A stretch of 64,000 bases of DNA from Sphingomonas sp. LY54 (GTDB taxonomy: Bacteria > Pseudomonadota > Alphaproteobacteria > Sphingomonadales > Sphingomonadaceae): contig NZ_CP141588.1 of assembly GCF_035594035.1 (NCBI RefSeq), positions 2,386,501 to 2,450,500 of the forward strand. Direction: 5' to 3'. Position 1 is the first letter of the stretch, and each line of letters opens with the position of its first letter. Below, piece by piece: positions 11,311 through 18,758 of the stretch. Made by a program: the position numbers and the translations under genes. Below the pieces are notes generated by a model. That model saw only the letters and a program-made list of their open reading frames with translations. It ran no database searches and was not told the origin of the DNA.

Positions 11311-11742
11311 TCAGCCGCGCTTGCGAAGCTCGTCGCGTATCTCGCGCAGCAGCAGCTGGACCTCGGCCGGATCGGCGGGCGCTTCCTCCTCCTTGCTGCG
11401 CGTCATCCGGTTGGCGGAGCGGATGATCAGGAAGATGATAAACGCCAAGATCAGGAAGTCGATCAGTTCGGTGATGAACTGACCGTAGGCCAGCACCGGC
11501 GCGCCGGCCGCCCTGAGCGCCGCATAATCAGCGGGCGATCCGGCATAGCCCTCGGGGATCGGGCCCAGCAGCAGAAAATAGCTGGAGAAATCGAGCCCGC
11601 CGAACAGCGCACCGACGACCGGCATGATGATATCTTCGGTGAGCGACGCGGTGATCGTGGCGAAGGCGGCGCCGATGATGACCGCCACCGCGAGGTCGAG
11701 CACGTTCCCGCGCGCGATGAAGTCGCGAAACTCGTGGAGCAT
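11311..11742 (-). CDS. mscL: Large-conductance mechanosensitive channel MscL
   Basis: MscL opens a wide pore under membrane tension and protects cells from hypo-osmotic shock. The 143-aa product has the N-terminal helix [22 protein letters not shown]1 with the glycine/alanine-rich pore constriction [12 protein letters not shown], a periplasmic loop, TM2 ([18 protein letters not shown]) and a charged C-terminal bundle ([15 protein letters not shown]). Length is normal for the family. It ends close to the tmRNA promoter on the same strand and diverges from lemA. Confidence 0.96.
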   Translation of the reverse strand: MLHEFRDFIARGNVLDLAVAVIIGAAFATITASLTEDIIMPVVGALFGGLDFSSYFLLLGPIPEGYAGSPADYAALRAAGAPVLAYGQFITELIDFLILAFIIFLIIRSANRMTRSKEEEAPADPAEVQLLLREIRDELRKRG

Positions 11743-11816
11743 GATGCCGACCCTCCCCGATTGAATAGACGCCCGTTCTTATCTACCTAGTCCGCACGCT
11801 ATCTTAAAAGGGAAGG

Positions 11817-12434
11817 ATGCCCATGCTCCGCGGAAGAACCTCGCTGGCCCTGTTGGCGCCGCTTGCGGCCGTTTCGCTCGCCGGCTGCGGCATCAATTCG
11901 ATCCCGACGGCCGAGGAAGAGGCCAAGGCGCGCTGGGCTGACGTCCAGAACCAATATCAGCGCCGCGCCGATTTGATCCCGAACCTCGTCGCGAGCGTGC
12001 AGGGCGCCGCCGCCCAGGAGCGCAACGTGCTGCGCGAGGTGACCGAGGCGCGCGCCAACGCGACGCGGATCCAGGTCAGTCCCGAGCAGTTGAGCGACCC
12101 GGCAGCGATGCGCGCATTCAGCGAGGCCCAGGCGCGCCTCTCGACCGCGATCATTCCGCTGCAGCGGCTGCAGGAGGCCTATCCGGACCTAAAGTCCAAC
12201 CAGAACTTCCTAGCGCTGCAATCGCAGCTCGAGGGTACCGAGAACCGCATCGCGATCGCGCGCACCGACTACAACCAGGCGGTGCAGGCCTATAACACCC
12301 GCATTCGCACCTTCCCCGATGTGATCGGCGCCAAGGTCTTCTACGGCGCTGAGCCAATGGTGCCGTTCCAGGCGACCACGCCGGGCGCGGAGACGGCGCC
12401 TGAGGTGAAATTCGACACCAACACCAGTCGCTAG
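11817..12434 (+). CDS. LemA-family lipoprotein
   Basis: LemA proteins are helical membrane-attached proteins of unknown molecular function, often next to TPM-domain genes as here. The 205-aa chain begins with a lipoprotein signal (VSLAGCGIN, lipobox LAGC), then the family signature RWADVQNQYQRRADLIPNLV and the conserved helices ending NTRIRTFPDVIGAKVF. The start at 11817 follows AAAAGGGAAGG; ATG 11823 is an alternative. The next gene begins 8 nt downstream, so the genes form an operon. Confidence 0.93.
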   Translation: MPMLRGRTSLALLAPLAAVSLAGCGINSIPTAEEEAKARWADVQNQYQRRADLIPNLVASVQGAAAQERNVLREVTEARANATRIQVSPEQLSDPAAMRAFSEAQARLSTAIIPLQRLQEAYPDLKSNQNFLALQSQLEGTENRIAIARTDYNQAVQAYNTRIRTFPDVIGAKVFYGAEPMVPFQATTPGAETAPEVKFDTNTSR

Positions 12435-12442
12435 ACGGGATC

Positions 12443-13234
12443 GTGAAGGCACTTTTCCTAGGGTTCCTGCTGCTCTTCGCAGCGCCCGTCGCGGCGCAGG
12501 ATTTTCCGAAGCTCAGCGGGCGCGTCGTCGACGCCGCCAATCTGCTGTCGCCGCAGGACGAAGCGGAGTTGACGCAGAAACTGGAAGGACTCGAAACCGC
12601 GAGCTCGCGCCAGCTCGTCATCGCGACAGTGCCCGATCTGCAGGGCAATGCGATCGAGGATTACGGTTACAAGCTGGGCCGCGCCTGGGGCATCGGCCAG
12701 GACGAGGCCAATAACGGCACGATTCTGCTGGTCGCCCCGGCCGAGCGCAAGGTTCGGATCGAGGTCGGCTACGGGCTCGAGCCGATCCTCACCGACGCCC
12801 TGTCGGCGCTGATCATCCACAACCAGATCCTGCCACGCTTTCGCGAGAACGACTATCCGGGCGGGATCAAGGCGGGCGCTGACGCGATCATCCAGCAATT
12901 GCAGGCGCCGCCCGAGCAGGCCGAGCAGCGCGCGCTCGCGGCGCAGCAGCAGCAGGCGACCGCCTCTGACGGGGGCGGCTCGATCTTTCCGCTGATTTTC
13001 TGGGGGATCGTTCTGCTCTTCATCATCCTGCCGATGCTGCGCGGCGGCAAGCGCGGCCGGCGCCATCGCCGCGGCCGCGGCGGCGTGTTCATCTGGGGCC
13101 CCGGCATGGGCGGCTTCGGCGGCGGCAGCAGCGGCTGGGGCGGCGGCGGCTTTGGCGGAGGCGGCGGCGGGTTCGGCGGCTTCTCGGGCGGCGGCGGCTC
13201 TTTCGGCGGCGGAGGCGCTTCGGGCGGATGGTAA
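12443..13234 (+). CDS. TPM-domain membrane protein with Gly-rich tail (YgcG-like)
   Basis: A 263-aa protein: signal peptide (MKALFLGFLLLFAAPVAAQ), TPM domain (GRVVDAANLLSPQDEAELTQ; RQLVIATVPDLQG; GTILLVAPAERKVRIEVGYG, about residues 24-155), one membrane helix (FPLIFWGIVLLFIILPML), a basic stretch, and a glycine/serine tail of about 55 residues. TPM domains have been linked to phosphatase activity and photosystem repair in plants; the bacterial role is unclear. The start is GTG 12443. It overlaps the next TPM gene by 7 nt. Confidence 0.9.
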   Translation: MKALFLGFLLLFAAPVAAQDFPKLSGRVVDAANLLSPQDEAELTQKLEGLETASSRQLVIATVPDLQGNAIEDYGYKLGRAWGIGQDEANNGTILLVAPAERKVRIEVGYGLEPILTDALSALIIHNQILPRFRENDYPGGIKAGADAIIQQLQAPPEQAEQRALAAQQQQATASDGGGSIFPLIFWGIVLLFIILPMLRGGKRGRRHRRGRGGVFIWGPGMGGFGGGSSGWGGGGFGGGGGGFGGFSGGGGSFGGGGASGGW

Positions 13235-13902
13235 GGTTCAGCCCGGAAGACCATGAGTTGGTCACGCGCGCCGTCGCCGAGGCCGAGTGCAAGAGCGATG
13301 GCGAGATCGTCACCGTCGTCGCCGCCAAGTCCGACGCTTATCACGATGTCGGCCTCCATTATGCGGTGCTGGCGATGCTCCTCGTGCCGGCGTTGATCGC
13401 CTTCGCGCCGCAAGGGGCGATCGATCGGCTAATGGCGTTATTCTTCGGTTGGAATGCCGGGCTGACGCGCGGCATGCTGATGCTGTTCCTTTTCGCCGCG
13501 CTGGCTGCCTTCTTCCTGATCGTCCGCTTCGCGTTGGCCTATATGCCGCTGCGCATGGCACTGACCCCGGCGCGCACGAAGACGCGCCGCGTGCGCCGCC
13601 GTGCGATCGAGCTGTTCCGGATCGGCGCCGAGCACCGCACAGCCGGGCGCACCGGAATCCTGCTCTATCTTTCGCTGGCCGAGCATCGCGCCGAGATCGT
13701 CGCCGACGAGGCGATCCATTCGAAGGTCGAGCCGGACGTTTGGGGCGATGCGATGGCGGTCCTGGTCGAGCATGTGAAGGCCGATCGCCCCGGCGAGGGC
13801 ATGACCGCAGCGGTCGAAAAGATCGGCGAGGTGCTGGCCGGCTGCCTGCCCGCGCGCCACGAAAATCCCAATGAGCTGCCCGACCGTCTGATCGAATTAT
13901 GA
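13228..13902 (+). CDS. Second TPM-domain membrane protein
   Basis: A 224-aa protein that splits a TPM-like domain around membrane helices: the N-terminal part (VTRAVAEAECKSDGEIVTVV) and the C-terminal part (RTAGRTGILLYLSLAEHRAE; IVADEAIHSKV) flank two hydrophobic segments (about residues 45-62 and 80-104). It starts inside the end of the previous gene (ATG GTA overlapping TGG TAA) and its stop overlaps the Nudix start by ATGA. lemA, two TPM genes and the Nudix gene therefore read as one coupled operon. The biochemical role is unknown. Confidence 0.85.
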   Translation: MVRFSPEDHELVTRAVAEAECKSDGEIVTVVAAKSDAYHDVGLHYAVLAMLLVPALIAFAPQGAIDRLMALFFGWNAGLTRGMLMLFLFAALAAFFLIVRFALAYMPLRMALTPARTKTRRVRRRAIELFRIGAEHRTAGRTGILLYLSLAEHRAEIVADEAIHSKVEPDVWGDAMAVLVEHVKADRPGEGMTAAVEKIGEVLAGCLPARHENPNELPDRLIEL

Positions 13903-14435
13903 GCGAGCCAATCGAGACCGTCTGGGAAGGCCGCTTCATTGCCGCCAAGCGGATGGGGAAATGGGAGTTCGTCTCGCGCACGCGCGGCGTCTCCGCGGCG
14001 GTGATGATCGCCATCGACGAGGGACATATCCTCCTCGTCGAGCAATGGCGGGCGCCGCTCCAGGCGAAATGCCTCGAGCTGCCGGCCGGGTTGGTCGGCG
14101 ACGAGCAGGAGGGCGAGAGCGTCGAAGCCGCGGCCATCCGCGAACTGGAGGAAGAGACCGGCTACCGCGCCGCGCGGATGGTGGATCTGGGGCGCTTCCA
14201 TGCCTCGCCGGGGATGTCGTCGGAAGGCTTCACCCTGCTGCGCGCAGAGGGGCTGACCAAGGTCGGCGAGGGCGGCGGCGTCGACGGCGAGGACATCGTC
14301 GTCCACCGCGTGCCGCTGGCGGACGTGCCCGATTTCATCGCGCGCAAGCGGGCCGAAGGCCTCGCCATAGACGCGAAGCTTTTACTGCTGCTTGGGCCGG
14401 TCCTTCTTCAGCCATTCGGCGTCGCGGGCCATTGA
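13899..14435 (+). CDS. Nudix hydrolase (ADP-ribose pyrophosphatase-like)
   Basis: Hydrolyses nucleoside diphosphates linked to another moiety; ADP-ribose is the likely substrate class. The 178-aa chain carries a full Nudix box, GDEQEGESVEAAAIRELEEETGY, shown here as AAAIRELEEETGY preceded by the required glycine and glutamate. The preceding segment ILLVEQWRAPLQAKCLELPAG is the ADP-ribose pyrophosphatase pattern. It is coupled to the upstream TPM gene by an ATGA overlap. The last 18 codons overlap the convergent secreted-protein gene by 54 nt. Confidence 0.9.
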   Translation: MSEPIETVWEGRFIAAKRMGKWEFVSRTRGVSAAVMIAIDEGHILLVEQWRAPLQAKCLELPAGLVGDEQEGESVEAAAIRELEEETGYRAARMVDLGRFHASPGMSSEGFTLLRAEGLTKVGEGGGVDGEDIVVHRVPLADVPDFIARKRAEGLAIDAKLLLLLGPVLLQPFGVAGH

Positions 14436-14762
14436 TTCGACCGTCGCCGGCTCGTCCGCGCCGCCGGTCATGCTGTGGCGCCAGCTGCGCACGCTGAGCT
14501 CCGAATCGAGGCAGCGATATTCGGTGATGAGGTGGCCATCGCCGTCGGACCGCACCATGTGGATGCGGACGTCCCCGACGCTGATCGCATAGGGGCCCCG
14601 GACCGCGACATAGTCATCGCCGCGCGCCTTGGCGACGCGCTGCTCGAGGTACATCCGGCACGCGCCGGCGTCGGCGAAGCGGTCGCCCTGGGGCTCGAAC
14701 TTCGCCTCCTGCGCCAGCGCCGGCGCAGCGGCGAGGAGCAAAAAGGCGAAGGCGGGTTTCAC
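14382..14762 (-). CDS. Secreted hypothetical protein
   Basis: A 126-aa protein with a clear signal peptide (MKPAFAFLLLAAAPALAQ) and a mature part with one cysteine pair (GACRMYLEQR and YRCLDSELSVRSW) that could form a disulfide. No family was recognised. Its start overlaps the stop of the NDUFS4-like gene by 4 nt, so the two are translationally coupled. Its 3' end overlaps the convergent Nudix gene by 54 nt. Confidence 0.65.
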   Translation of the reverse strand: MKPAFAFLLLAAAPALAQEAKFEPQGDRFADAGACRMYLEQRVAKARGDDYVAVRGPYAISVGDVRIHMVRSDGDGHLITEYRCLDSELSVRSWRHSMTGGADEPATVESMARDAEWLKKDRPKQQ

Positions 14763-15037
14763 CGGAAATTGTCGGCGTAGGATTGCAGCTTGAGCTTGCG
14801 CACGGTCGCCGGGATGATGTGATAGGACACGCCCTCGCGCTCGGCATAGGCCTTGGCCTCGTCGAGCGTGTCGAAGGTGAGCTGCACCTGAGTCTGGGTG
14901 TCGCTGCCGCCGGACCAGCCGGTCAGCGGGTCGGGCCGGCGCGGCGTCGTCGATTCGAAGGCGAGGACCCAGCGTCCCTCGCGGGCCTTGCCCGATTGCA
15001 TCGCGTTCTTGGTTTCCTGGAAGATGCGGGCTGCCAT
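14759..15037 (-). CDS. NDUFS4-like NADH dehydrogenase (complex I) accessory subunit
   Basis: A 92-aa homologue of the mitochondrial complex I subunit NDUFS4 (ETC_C1 family), which stabilises the NADH-oxidising module; alphaproteobacteria keep it as a single gene away from the nuo operon. Seen here: MAARIFQETKNAMQSGKARE, WVLAFE, DPLTGWSGGSDTQTQV and FDTLDEAKAYAEREGVSYHI. The start at 15037 gives the family N-terminus; the longer in-frame version lacks similarity. The stop overlaps the next start by 4 nt. No other nuo gene is in the window. Confidence 0.88.
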   Translation of the reverse strand: MAARIFQETKNAMQSGKAREGRWVLAFESTTPRRPDPLTGWSGGSDTQTQVQLTFDTLDEAKAYAEREGVSYHIIPATVRKLKLQSYADNFR

Positions 15038-15081
15038 TCTATTCCCTTGAAAATCGGATCCTTTGACGGGTCCTATATCGC

Positions 15082-17574
15082 TCACCCCGAACGGGCGGAA
15101 GCCTTCTTGGTGCGCAGCGTCGGATCGGCCGCAGCGGGATCGTCGGGCCAGGGGTGGCGGGGGTAGCGGCCGCGCATCTCCTTGGCGACGGCGGCCCAAC
15201 TCCCGGCCCAGAATCCGGGCAGGTCGCGCGTGGTCTGGATCGGCCGCCCGGCCGGGGAGGTCAGCGAGAGGACGAGCGGGATGCGCCCGCCGGCGATGCT
15301 CGGATGCTCCGACAGGCCGAAAAAAGCCTGCGGGCGGGCCGTCACGGTCGGCCCGGCCTCGGCCTCATAGTCGATCGCATGGCTGCTTCCGGCCGGCGTC
15401 GTGAAGGCGTGCGGCGCGAGCCGGTCGACCGCCTTGCGGCCTTCCCAGCCCAAAGCCGTATCGAGCACGCCGCTCAATGCGCTCGGATCGATCTCGCTCA
15501 GTCGCCTCTTGCCCGCGACGAGCATCGGCAGCCATTCGTCGAGCGAGGCGAGCAGGGCGGCGTCGGACAGGTCGGGCAGCGATGGATCGTGGGCGGTGGC
15601 GGCAAAGGCGACGCGCCGGCGCAGCGACTGCGCCGCCTCGCTCCACGGCAGGAGGTGCAGCCCTTGGCTGCGCACGCCCTCGACCAGAGCGGCGGCGACA
15701 GCCTCGGGATCGGGGCGGCTGTCCTGGCCGCCCGAAAGCTGGATCGCGCCGAGCCGGCGGCCATGGGTGGCGCGGACGCCGCCGGTCGCCGCGTCGAACG
15801 TGACATGGCTGCCGCTCCCGATACGGTCGGCGAACAGGGATTCGATCGTCGCTTCCTCGATCGGCGCGGCGGAGAGGATGCGGGCGCCGGCCGCGCTGCC
15901 GCCGACTTCGGCCACCGCCAGCCAGGCTTCGCGCGCGAGCGGCGAGGCGGGATCGAGCCGGAAGCCGCGCCCGCCCGCCGAAATCCAGTGCTCGCCCGAC
16001 GCGTCGCGCCGCTTCGACACGCGATCGGGAAAGGCGAGGGCGATGCAGGCGCCGACGTTCCCCGGCGGAAGCCGGGGCCCAGCGGAGAGGTCGTCCTGGA
16101 CCCCGGCTTTCGGCGGGGAGTTTTCGCGAACGAGCCTGCGCCACCTTGTCGCGAGGCCCTTGGCGGCTTCGGCGCGCTGGCCCCTTTCGCTGCGCCAGCG
16201 GCGGAGGCGGAGCTCGAGGTCGGCGTCGCTGCCGCCCAGGCCGCGCTCGGAGAGCAAAACGGCCACCTCGGCCGCCGTCGCGCCCCAGCCGCGCGCATCG
16301 GCCTCCAGCATCATGTGGGCGAGACGCGGCGGCAGCGGCAGGGCGGCGATCGCTTTGCCATGCGCCGTCGGGCGGCCGTCTTCATCGAGCGCGCCGAGCG
16401 AGCGCAGCCGCTTGCGTGCCTCGTCGACCGCGGCTGCGGGCGGGGGGTCGATCCATTTGAGGTCGCGCGGATCGGCCGCGCCCCAGATGGCGCAATCGAG
16501 CAGGAGCGCGCTCAGATCCGCCTCCAATATCTCGGGCGGGTCGAAGCGCGGGAGGGCTGCGGTCGCAGCTTCCTCCCACAGGCGATAGACCGTGCCGGGC
16601 CCCTGGCGGCCGGCGCGGCCGGCGCGCTGGGTGACCGCGGCCTGGCTCGCCCGTTCGGTGACGAGCCTGGTGATGCCGGCACCGCGATCGGAGCGGGCGC
16701 GGCGCGCGAGGCCGGAATCGACGACGATGCGGACTCCGTCCAGGGTCAGGCTGGTCTCGGCGATCGAGGTGGCGAGCACGATCTTGCGCCGACCGGCGGG
16801 CCCGGCGGCGATGGCGGCGCGCTGGTCGCGCGGGTCGAGCGAGCCGTGCAGCCTGTGCACGTCCACGCCGGCCGGAAGGTTCTCGAGCCGCTCGGCGGTG
16901 CGCTCGATCTCGGCCACGCCGGGGAGGAAGGCGAGCAGGCTCCCTTCCGCTTCGGCCAGCGCACGGCGGATCGTGGCCGCCATCTCGTCCTCGATCCGCT
17001 TCTCGGCCGCGCGGCCGACATGGCGCAGGGCGATCGGATTGGAGCGGCCCTCGCTCTCGATCAAGGGCGCGCCGCCCATCAGTTCGGCGAAGCGGGTGCC
17101 GTCGAGCGTCGCCGACATGGCGACGAGGCGAAGGTCGGGCCGTAAGGCCGCCTGGGCGTCGAGCGCCAATGCGAGGCCGAAATCGCTGTCGAGGCTGCGC
17201 TCGTGGACCTCGTCGAACAGGACCGCCGAGACGCCGGCCAGTTCGGGATCGGCCTGGATGCGGTTGCGGAAAATGCCCTCGGTGATGACGAGAATGCGCG
17301 TCCGCGCCGACCGCTTGGCGTCGAGCCGGGTCGCGTAGCCGATCGTCTGGCCGACCGGTTCGCCGGCCAGTTCGGCCATGCGTTCGGCGGCGGCGCGGGC
17401 AGCGAGCCGGCGCGGCGACAGCAGCAGAATCTCGCCGCTGCACCAGGACTGATCGAGGAGGGCCGGGGCCACGGCGGTAGTCTTGCCCGCTCCGGGCGGC
17501 GCCACGAGGACGGCGCTGGACCCGGCGCGCAAGGCGGCGAGCAGGTCCGGGAGGACGGCATGGATGGGAAGCAC
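15082..17574 (-). CDS. hrpB: ATP-dependent helicase HrpB
   Basis: DEAH-box superfamily 2 helicase of unknown RNA substrate. In the 830-aa chain: Walker A VAPPGAGKTTAV, DEVH box LFDEVHERS, motif III MSATLDG, helicase C region with LATSIAETSLTLDGVRIVVD and QRAGRAGRQGPG, then the HrpB-specific C-terminal domain ending near the WPDDP motif. GTG 17574 (VLPIHAVLPDLL) was chosen; a longer frame to 17646 adds 24 residues encoded by a palindromic repeat. A second palindromic element is carried in frame at residues about 486-506, just before the conserved IALAFPDRV segment. Confidence 0.93.
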   Translation of the reverse strand: MLPIHAVLPDLLAALRAGSSAVLVAPPGAGKTTAVAPALLDQSWCSGEILLLSPRRLAARAAAERMAELAGEPVGQTIGYATRLDAKRSARTRILVITEGIFRNRIQADPELAGVSAVLFDEVHERSLDSDFGLALALDAQAALRPDLRLVAMSATLDGTRFAELMGGAPLIESEGRSNPIALRHVGRAAEKRIEDEMAATIRRALAEAEGSLLAFLPGVAEIERTAERLENLPAGVDVHRLHGSLDPRDQRAAIAAGPAGRRKIVLATSIAETSLTLDGVRIVVDSGLARRARSDRGAGITRLVTERASQAAVTQRAGRAGRQGPGTVYRLWEEAATAALPRFDPPEILEADLSALLLDCAIWGAADPRDLKWIDPPPAAAVDEARKRLRSLGALDEDGRPTAHGKAIAALPLPPRLAHMMLEADARGWGATAAEVAVLLSERGLGGSDADLELRLRRWRSERGQRAEAAKGLATRWRRLVRENSPPKAGVQDDLSAGPRLPPGNVGACIALAFPDRVSKRRDASGEHWISAGGRGFRLDPASPLAREAWLAVAEVGGSAAGARILSAAPIEEATIESLFADRIGSGSHVTFDAATGGVRATHGRRLGAIQLSGGQDSRPDPEAVAAALVEGVRSQGLHLLPWSEAAQSLRRRVAFAATAHDPSLPDLSDAALLASLDEWLPMLVAGKRRLSEIDPSALSGVLDTALGWEGRKAVDRLAPHAFTTPAGSSHAIDYEAEAGPTVTARPQAFFGLSEHPSIAGGRIPLVLSLTSPAGRPIQTTRDLPGFWAGSWAAVAKEMRGRYPRHPWPDDPAAADPTLRTKKASARSG
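16058..16119. repeat. Double-hairpin palindromic repeat inside hrpB
   Basis: Two GC hairpins, TTCCCCGGCGGAAGCCGGGG (16058-16077) and ACCCCGGCTTTCGGCGGGGA (16100-16119), separated by 22 nt. The same two-hairpin layout occurs between genes at 57835 and, in weaker form, at 41890. Here it is translated as SPPKAGVQDDLSAGPRLPPG within hrpB with no frame disruption. Confidence 0.85.
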
Positions 17575-17575
17575 C

Positions 17576-17688
17576 CCCCTCCCGCTTGCGGGAGGGGCCG
17601 GGGGAGGGGATGTCGCTTCACTGTGGGGCACGGTGTCTCTTGTCACCGACCGGCCCTCCCCTCAATCCCCTCCCGCTTGCGGGAGGGG
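17576..17688. repeat. Paired palindromic repeat between ispB and hrpB
   Basis: Two identical 22-nt palindromes with arms CCCCTCCCGC / GCGGGAGGGG (17576-17597 and 17667-17688) flank a 69-nt centre that is itself partly self-complementary (GGGGGAGGGGAT against CCCTCCCCTCAA). The left copy abuts the hrpB start and the right copy abuts the ispB stop, so the element occupies the whole gap. Confidence 0.9.
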
Positions 17689-17692
17689 AGGC

Positions 17693-18706
17693 TCAGTATG
17701 CGCGCGAGATCGCGAACTCGACGGCCTCGACCAAGGCCGATTTGGCCTTGCCGGCGGGGAAGGGGCCGAGCGCGTCGATCGCGCGCTGGCCGTAATGGCG
17801 GGCGCGGGCGATCGTGTCCTCGATCGCATTGTGCTTGCGCAGCAAGGTGATCGCGTAGGCCAGATCCTCGTCGGACGCGCGCCGGCCCTCGATCGCGTCG
17901 CGCCAGAAGGTGCGCTCCGCGTCGCTGCCGCGGGCATAAGCGAGGATCACCGGCAGGGTCACCTTGCCGTCGCGGAAATCGTCGCCGACGCCCTTGCCCA
18001 TCGTCTCGGCGCTCGAGGCATAGTCGATCGCGTCGTCGATCAGCTGGAAGGCAATGCCGAGGTAGCGGCCGTAGGCGTCGAGCCCCTGCTCGACGGTCTC
18101 GTCGCGTTCGGCGACCATCGCCGCCACTTGGCAGGCCGCGGCGAACAGGACCGCCGTCTTGGCAGTGATGATGCCGAGATAATGGTCTTCGCTGGTCTCG
18201 ATCCGGCGCTGCGCGGTGAGTTGGTCGACTTCGCCCTCGGCCATCACGGCGGAGACGTGCGAGAGCAGGCGCAGGACCTTGAGGCTGCCGTCCTCGACCA
18301 TCAATTCGAAGCTGCGCGCGAACAGGAAGTCGCCCACAAGCACGCTCGCCGGATTGCCCCAGATGATGTTGGCGGTGCGCTTGCCGCGGCGCATGCCGGA
18401 GCCGTCGACGACATCGTCGTGCAGCAGGGTGGCGGTGTGAATGAACTCGACCGCGGCGGCGAGCTTGTGGTGGCGGGCGCCGCCATAATCGAGCAACTGC
18501 GCGCAGGCCAAGGTCAGCATCGGCCGCATGCGCTTGCCGCCGCTGGCGATCAGATGGCCGGCCAGTTCGGGGATTAGCGGGATCTGGCTCTGCATCCGAT
18601 CGAGGATGACCGTGTTGACGTGGTTGAGGTCGCCGGCCACGAGCTGCAGCATCGCGTCGAGCGAAGGGGCGCGCGCGCCGCCGATCTGGTGGATGGTCGC
18701 GGTCAT
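17693..18706 (-). CDS. ispB: Polyprenyl (octaprenyl) diphosphate synthase
   Basis: Trans-isoprenyl diphosphate synthase that makes the ubiquinone side chain by adding isopentenyl units. In the 337-aa protein the first aspartate-rich motif is LLHDDVVDGSGMRRGK, the second is QLIDDAIDY, and the substrate-binding GGKRMRPML precedes them. The start at 18706 gives MTATIHQIGGARAPSLDAML; the longer frame reaching 18961 overlaps the sensor kinase and is rejected. The exact chain length (C40, C45 or C50) cannot be read; sphingomonads typically use Q-10, so a decaprenyl product is likely. Confidence 0.93.
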   Translation of the reverse strand: MTATIHQIGGARAPSLDAMLQLVAGDLNHVNTVILDRMQSQIPLIPELAGHLIASGGKRMRPMLTLACAQLLDYGGARHHKLAAAVEFIHTATLLHDDVVDGSGMRRGKRTANIIWGNPASVLVGDFLFARSFELMVEDGSLKVLRLLSHVSAVMAEGEVDQLTAQRRIETSEDHYLGIITAKTAVLFAAACQVAAMVAERDETVEQGLDAYGRYLGIAFQLIDDAIDYASSAETMGKGVGDDFRDGKVTLPVILAYARGSDAERTFWRDAIEGRRASDEDLAYAITLLRKHNAIEDTIARARHYGQRAIDALGPFPAGKAKSALVEAVEFAISRAY

Positions 18707-18758
18707 CGGCCGCAGCCTCTGCGCGCTGGAGCCGCCAAAGGCAAGACCGTGCAACCCA

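Noticed and set aside
15154..17145. A 663-codon plus-strand frame opposite hrpB
   Set aside because: Antisense of all HrpB motifs, no start signal, no family.
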